In this document: piece after piece, positions 60,738-64,000 of the stretch
Position numbering within the stretch: the first letter of the stretch is position 1
Layout of the letters: every line of letters begins with the position of its first letter
Assembly: GCF_000724545.1 (NCBI RefSeq)
Contig: NZ_JHBV01000015.1
Coordinates: 48,604-112,603 of the forward strand
Reading direction: 5' to 3'
DNA: 64,000 nt
Origin: Aureispira sp. CCB-QB1
GTDB lineage: Bacteria > Bacteroidota > Bacteroidia > Chitinophagales > Saprospiraceae
Position numbers and translations under genes: made by a program
Notes under the pieces: generated by a model
What the model was told of the DNA's origin: nothing
What the model saw: the letters and a program-made list of their open reading frames with translations, nothing else
Databases searched by the model: none

Positions 60738-60762
60738 CAAAGATACTACAACTACTTACATT

Positions 60763-60798
60763 AAATGCTCCTAGAAATCTGAGTTTCTAGGAGCATTT
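60763..60798. terminator. Bidirectional terminator
   Basis: A 15-bp perfect stem AAATGCTCCTAGAAA/TTTCTAGGAGCATTT (60763-60777 with 60784-60798) lies between the convergent ends of the receptor (60737) and the Lrp-type regulator (60831). Confidence 0.88.
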
Positions 60799-60830
60799 TA
60801 GCAAAATAATTTTCTTTAGATTACAACAAC

Positions 60831-61334
60831 TTAGTTCCCATTAAAAGGAACCGTATCGTAATCGAATGGCAAGACTTTAGAGTCTTTTACTGTTGACAAA
60901 GTCATCAATGTTTTTAAGCGTTCAATTTCATCAATTTTAGAGAGTGTTTTGAATAGTAACTGCTCGTAGGTTGGAATATCTTTACATACCAAGTGCATTA
61001 AGAAATCTGCCTCTCCTGTAATGATATAGCACTCTACAATTTCATCAATTTCATTAACTTTTGCAATGAAATTTTCTAAAGCATTTTCTTTTTGCCAAGC
61101 CAATGAAACTAAAACAAAAGTTTTAACACTCAGACCAATCACTTGAGGGTCTACTTGAGCATGGTAACTTTTAATAATCCCAGAGCTTTCAAGCTTCTTT
61201 ACACGTTCCAATGTTGGAGCTGGAGACAAACCAATTTTTTTAGATAAATCCAAATTTGTAATCTTGCTGTTTGCTTGTAAGATTTTTAGAATCTTTAGGT
61301 CTATTTTGTCCAACTTATGATTGTGTGCAGACAT
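60831..61334 (-). CDS. Lrp/AsnC family transcriptional regulator
   Basis: A 167-residue DNA-binding regulator. The N-terminal helix-turn-helix (about 10-60: LDKIDLKILKILQANSKITN, LSKKIGLSPAPTLERVKKLE) is followed by the RAM/ligand-binding domain (about 70-150, with the acidic turn VECYIITGEADFLM). Such proteins form octamers that respond to amino acids. The target is not evident; the neighbouring RNA-repair operon is separated by 226 bp and has no shared transcript. Confidence 0.93.
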   Translation of the reverse strand: MSAHNHKLDKIDLKILKILQANSKITNLDLSKKIGLSPAPTLERVKKLESSGIIKSYHAQVDPQVIGLSVKTFVLVSLAWQKENALENFIAKVNEIDEIVECYIITGEADFLMHLVCKDIPTYEQLLFKTLSKIDEIERLKTLMTLSTVKDSKVLPFDYDTVPFNGN

Positions 61335-61560
61335 ATTTTTTATCGTTTAAAGAATTAATTAACTAAATAGTAAATTTGTATCCTACTATTTATATTATAA
61401 ATAAACAAGGGTGCCCAATTTGGGTGTGGCTGTAAATATACAATATTATCCCTTGATTGAATAAAATTTTATATTTTTTACAAAATTTAATTTTGTTTAC
61501 ATCGAATTAATATGCCTACATAGAAAAATTAAAACACTTTTAATCTAAAAAAAACAATAC

Positions 61561-62646
61561 TTAATTTCGAATGTATTCGATAGAATGCACTTCACTAGGC
61601 AAAGGTATTTCCATCTTGTCCATCATTTTTTCTAGCTTTCGGACAGGAATCGTAGCTCTTCTTCTTGACCAAATATTGGCCTTAGAAGTTTCTATATAAA
61701 CTAGCTTAAACCTTGGGTTATAAACCGATAAAGTATTCACAATTCTTGTTCTAAGTTCGTGTGTCAAGTTGGTACTATTCCAAACAAAATTTTTCTTTTT
61801 AGCAGCGTATTCTTTGGCACGTTTGTAAGCAATTTGCGCTACTTTACCTTGCGCTTTTTTGTCCGTAACCTTAATATCAAATTCTGCTCGAATGTCATCT
61901 AGACTAATGATAGGCAATTTTAAAGTTTTAGCATAAGTATCCTTTCCACTACCAGGAATTCCTGATAATAAAATAATTTCAAAAGCGGTATCATCATAAA
62001 TAACGGCGGGATAATGCGATTGTTTGTGAAAAAACTTAAACTGACTATGTGTATTGTGAAACGATTTGGCTTCTTCCCAACATTCTTGTTCGATACAAAA
62101 ATCCTTGTAGAGTTCTACTCGTTCCAAAAAATCATCCTGATTCACGCTTTTTCGCCCTAATACATCTGCTTTTGACAATAGATATAAATGCTTGTTAACT
62201 AGTCGAAGACTTGCGCTAGCTACCGCAGCATACGGATTATTTTTATCCAAACACCAAATGGGCAAACCATGCAATCGAATCAAGGAGCAAATAGCTTCTC
62301 TCGATTTAAGATCCATGTCCCAAAGCATCTTTCGAGCCATTTTTTCACCAATGGCTGCGTGTTTAGGGGCACGAATATACCCCTCCTCATCGGTAATGGT
62401 ACATTTAGGTTTTCCGATATCGTGCAACAAAGCACTCCATTTCAAAATTTGCCGATCGTATGCTCCTAGCACCTGATATTCTTCTAATTCAAGTAAGGCA
62501 TCCAAAACCATTCTAGTATGGATGGCTACATTTCCTTCGGCGTGAAAATTAGGGTCTTGCGGACAATTTTGCAAATCCATAAACCAATCTTGTTGCTCTA
62601 TAACATGCCAGTTCGCTGTTCCATTTTCAGACCAAAGGTTTTTCAT
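61561..62646 (-). CDS. HD-Pnk: 2',3'-phosphoesterase plus 5'-OH polynucleotide kinase
   Basis: A dual end-healing enzyme of the HD-Pnk type characterised in Runella slithyformis. The N-terminal HD phosphohydrolase (about 35-190) shows His in FHAEGNVAIH, the HD pair in LLHDIGKP (75-76) and PKHAAIGEKMA. The C-terminal P-loop kinase (about 220-350) shows SGIPGSGKDT (228-237) and SLDDIRAEF. Known members remove 2',3'-cyclic, 2'- and 3'-phosphates and phosphorylate 5'-OH ends of RNA. The frame is open to an ATG at 62715, but the ATG at 62646 (361 residues) is preferred because it leaves only a 20-bp overlap with the ligase gene and begins in a conserved-looking stretch. It forms an operon with the RNA ligase. 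Confidence 0.9.
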   Translation of the reverse strand: MKNLWSENGTANWHVIEQQDWFMDLQNCPQDPNFHAEGNVAIHTRMVLDALLELEEYQVLGAYDRQILKWSALLHDIGKPKCTITDEEGYIRAPKHAAIGEKMARKMLWDMDLKSREAICSLIRLHGLPIWCLDKNNPYAAVASASLRLVNKHLYLLSKADVLGRKSVNQDDFLERVELYKDFCIEQECWEEAKSFHNTHSQFKFFHKQSHYPAVIYDDTAFEIILLSGIPGSGKDTYAKTLKLPIISLDDIRAEFDIKVTDKKAQGKVAQIAYKRAKEYAAKKKNFVWNSTNLTHELRTRIVNTLSVYNPRFKLVYIETSKANIWSRRRATIPVRKLEKMMDKMEIPLPSEVHSIEYIRN

Positions 62647-63283
62647 ACCAAAGGGAAGCTCGTTTCCAATTTCTAGTCCAGTGCTCATTGGTTTGTACAT
62701 GATTTTTGCGCACATATTTTAAAACGTTGTATTTAAAATCTGAAGTTTGGAATTCATTGGCATTTCGCAATACAAATCCTTCACAAGGACCGCCAAATAC
62801 GCTTCCAAGTTCCATGCGCTGTTGTATAAAATCTTTAATTTGTTGGCTTGTAAAGTAACCTATCTCCAAAACAGGCACCGTAGGCAATTCTAATAATTCA
62901 GCATAAAAGACGACCTCCTCCCAAGACAACCACCTGTTGCCATCTCGAATGGCAAAAACATAAAAATGATACGACAATTGCTCGTATTCTATGCTATGAA
63001 TACCATAAAGGTTTTCGCCAAAAACTTCCAAGTCTCCCAAATCCCCTTTCGTTCGTTCCCATATTGCCCACATATTGCTTGCCCAAGGGTTTCTAGTCGG
63101 TGCACCATGAGAACGGGCAAAAGCTCCTGCCGTCTTTAAGCAACTATTCTCGCCATCTAATTTTTCTGTAATAATAATTTCCTGTTTCAACAAACCTTCC
63201 CAATCTTGAAGTGTTTTATCATCATTGGTTACTCCTTCCGAAAATGGCAAGTGATAGGTTCGTCCATATTTATCCGTTTGCAT
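62627..63283 (-). CDS. RNA ligase (Rnl2-like nucleotidyltransferase)
   Basis: A 218-residue ATP-dependent RNA ligase core with all nucleotidyltransferase motifs: motif I EKLDGENS (Lys41 would carry AMP), motif Ia FARSHG, motif III HFYVFAIRD (about 106-114), motif IV EGFVLRN (168-174) and motif V LKYVRK (188-193). No extra C-terminal domain is present, so it is a minimal ligase. It overlaps the start of the HD-Pnk gene by 20 bp (or 89 bp with the longer start), a sign of coupled expression. Predicted to seal ends healed by HD-Pnk. Confidence 0.92.
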   Translation of the reverse strand: MQTDKYGRTYHLPFSEGVTNDDKTLQDWEGLLKQEIIITEKLDGENSCLKTAGAFARSHGAPTRNPWASNMWAIWERTKGDLGDLEVFGENLYGIHSIEYEQLSYHFYVFAIRDGNRWLSWEEVVFYAELLELPTVPVLEIGYFTSQQIKDFIQQRMELGSVFGGPCEGFVLRNANEFQTSDFKYNVLKYVRKNHVQTNEHWTRNWKRASLWYEKPLV

Positions 63284-63306
63284 ATATTTTAAGGATTAGT
63301 TTTCTA

Positions 63307-63314
63307 CAAAGATA
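63307..63314 (-). promoter_or_regulatory. Possible -7 element of RNA-repair operon
   Basis: TATCTTTG on the minus strand matches TAnnTTTG, 24 bp before the ligase ATG. No -33 partner at the proper distance is visible, so this is tentative. Confidence 0.35.
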
Positions 63315-63495
63315 AGGCAACTAGTCTTGCAGTTCACTTAGAGACAACCAAAGGAAGCTTATTTTCGTTCCATCAAGAAGTCAGAATAAAAAAGTTAAAA
63401 ATTGCTCAAAGTATTAATCAATATTGTTTCGACGAATTATTATATTGGTTATTCATACTAACAATAGTACCTCACATATTTAATATATTGAACTA

Positions 63496-63900
63496 ATGAA
63501 ACAACTATTACTTCTTATTCTTCCTTTTATGCTTTTATTTTATTCCTGTGGAGAAACTGTTCCTGAGGATAGTGCCCAAAAAGAGCTTTTAGTTGGTTCT
63601 TGGGTCTTTGACAGTGGCACTAGAGATGGTAGAACAGAAGGGACAGAACTATTAAACAACCTCGTTTTTACGTTTACAGAAAGCGAGTTTAAGTGCGAGT
63701 TATTACCAGAGATGATGCCTTCTTTAAACAAAGAAGAACCTTATGAGTTAAAAGACAATAGCATTATAGTCGATGAAAAATTTAACCTTCAAATTAAAGA
63801 CTTAAGCCAAGAAAGTTTATCAGTTGAGTTTGACTTAACGATCAATGAAAGCCCGACTACCTTTGCTCTAAAATTCAAGCCACAACAAAGCATACAATAG
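63496..63900 (+). CDS. Small lipoprotein, lipocalin-like
   Basis: A 134-residue lipoprotein (lipobox LFYSC, Cys about 18). The mature part begins with LLVGSWVFDSGTRDG and has alternating beta strands (LVFTFTESEFKCELLP, SLSVEFDLTI), a layout that resembles the small lipocalin-like lipoproteins of Bacteroidota. Ligand unknown. Confidence 0.7.
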   Translation: MKQLLLLILPFMLLFYSCGETVPEDSAQKELLVGSWVFDSGTRDGRTEGTELLNNLVFTFTESEFKCELLPEMMPSLNKEEPYELKDNSIIVDEKFNLQIKDLSQESLSVEFDLTINESPTTFALKFKPQQSIQ

Positions 63901-63969
63901 AGCATCTTTTTTCTTAATAAGTAAGGTGACAAAAGAAACCGTATAATAAAAATAGTTTATATTAGCAAA

Positions 63970-64000
63970 ATGAAAAAACGGTACATCAAGTTAACAGAAT
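63970..64000 (+). CDS. Start of a further gene, cut by window edge
   Basis: An ATG at 63970 opens a frame reading MKKRYIKLTE up to the edge. The basic start is reminiscent of IS630-type transposases, whose N-termini often contain KLTxEE, but ten residues cannot establish this. Confidence 0.35.
   Translation, partial: MKKRYIKLTE

Overview
The window looks like chromosomal DNA from a member of the Bacteroidota, most likely a marine Saprospiria-type bacterium (Saprospira/Aureispira-like). The evidence is strong AT-richness, type IX secretion C-terminal sorting domains of both type A and type B, SprB-repeat surface proteins, many Bacteroidota-style lipoproteins, FISUMP-domain lipoproteins, and promoters of the TTTG-N19-TAnnTTTG kind. 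The genus is an inference. There is no rRNA, tRNA, CRISPR array or prophage that I can see. The only sign of mobile DNA is a small nested-palindrome repeat family and a possible element start at the right edge.

Layout. 1-6.7 kb: two tandem LVIVD-repeat lipoproteins, an FCP1-like phosphatase, a metallophosphoesterase lipoprotein, a secreted repeat protein and a DUF1761 membrane protein, all on the minus strand. 7-10.7 kb: three plus-strand genes including a large DUF255/SPATA20-like thioredoxin-fold lipoprotein. 10.8-22.5 kb: a giant subtilisin with PKD domains and a type A sorting signal, a 10-repeat SprB protein, and a TonB-dependent receptor. 22.8-26.3 kb: kptA, a YwqK-type repeat protein and a secreted protein. 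The secreted protein ends a tightly coupled five-gene minus-strand operon (25.2-31.9 kb: DUF2157, DUF4401, GDYXXLXY, PAS/GAF histidine kinase, secreted protein). 32.2-41.7 kb: class IV aminotransferase, an acetate kinase-PduL fusion, a leucine-rich-repeat protein, deoC with a two-domain ALDH16-type dehydrogenase, and phoH. 42-53 kb: two FISUMP paralogues, a DUF2256 mini-protein, a terpene-cyclase-like toroid lipoprotein, a TPP-riboswitch-controlled thiS-thiC operon, fabD and a NupC nucleoside transporter with a large insertion. 53.6-60.7 kb: a giant SprB/type B protein and an outer-membrane receptor. 60.8-64 kb: an Lrp/AsnC regulator, an RNA-repair operon (RNA ligase plus HD-Pnk), a small lipoprotein and the first codons of another gene.

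How the genes fit together. NupC, DeoC, the ALDH16-type enzyme and the AckA-PduL fusion can be read as a route from imported deoxynucleosides to acetaldehyde, acetate and ATP (inference). The RNA ligase and HD-Pnk form an end-healing and sealing pair, and KptA (40 kb away) would remove a 2'-phosphate left by some repair pathways. Much of the rest is cell-envelope and secretion biology.

The most interesting items are the AckA-PduL fusion, the RNA-repair pair with kptA in the same window, the kinase-containing five-gene operon, and the modular palindromic repeat seen at about 32.1, 35.7 and 53.0 kb.
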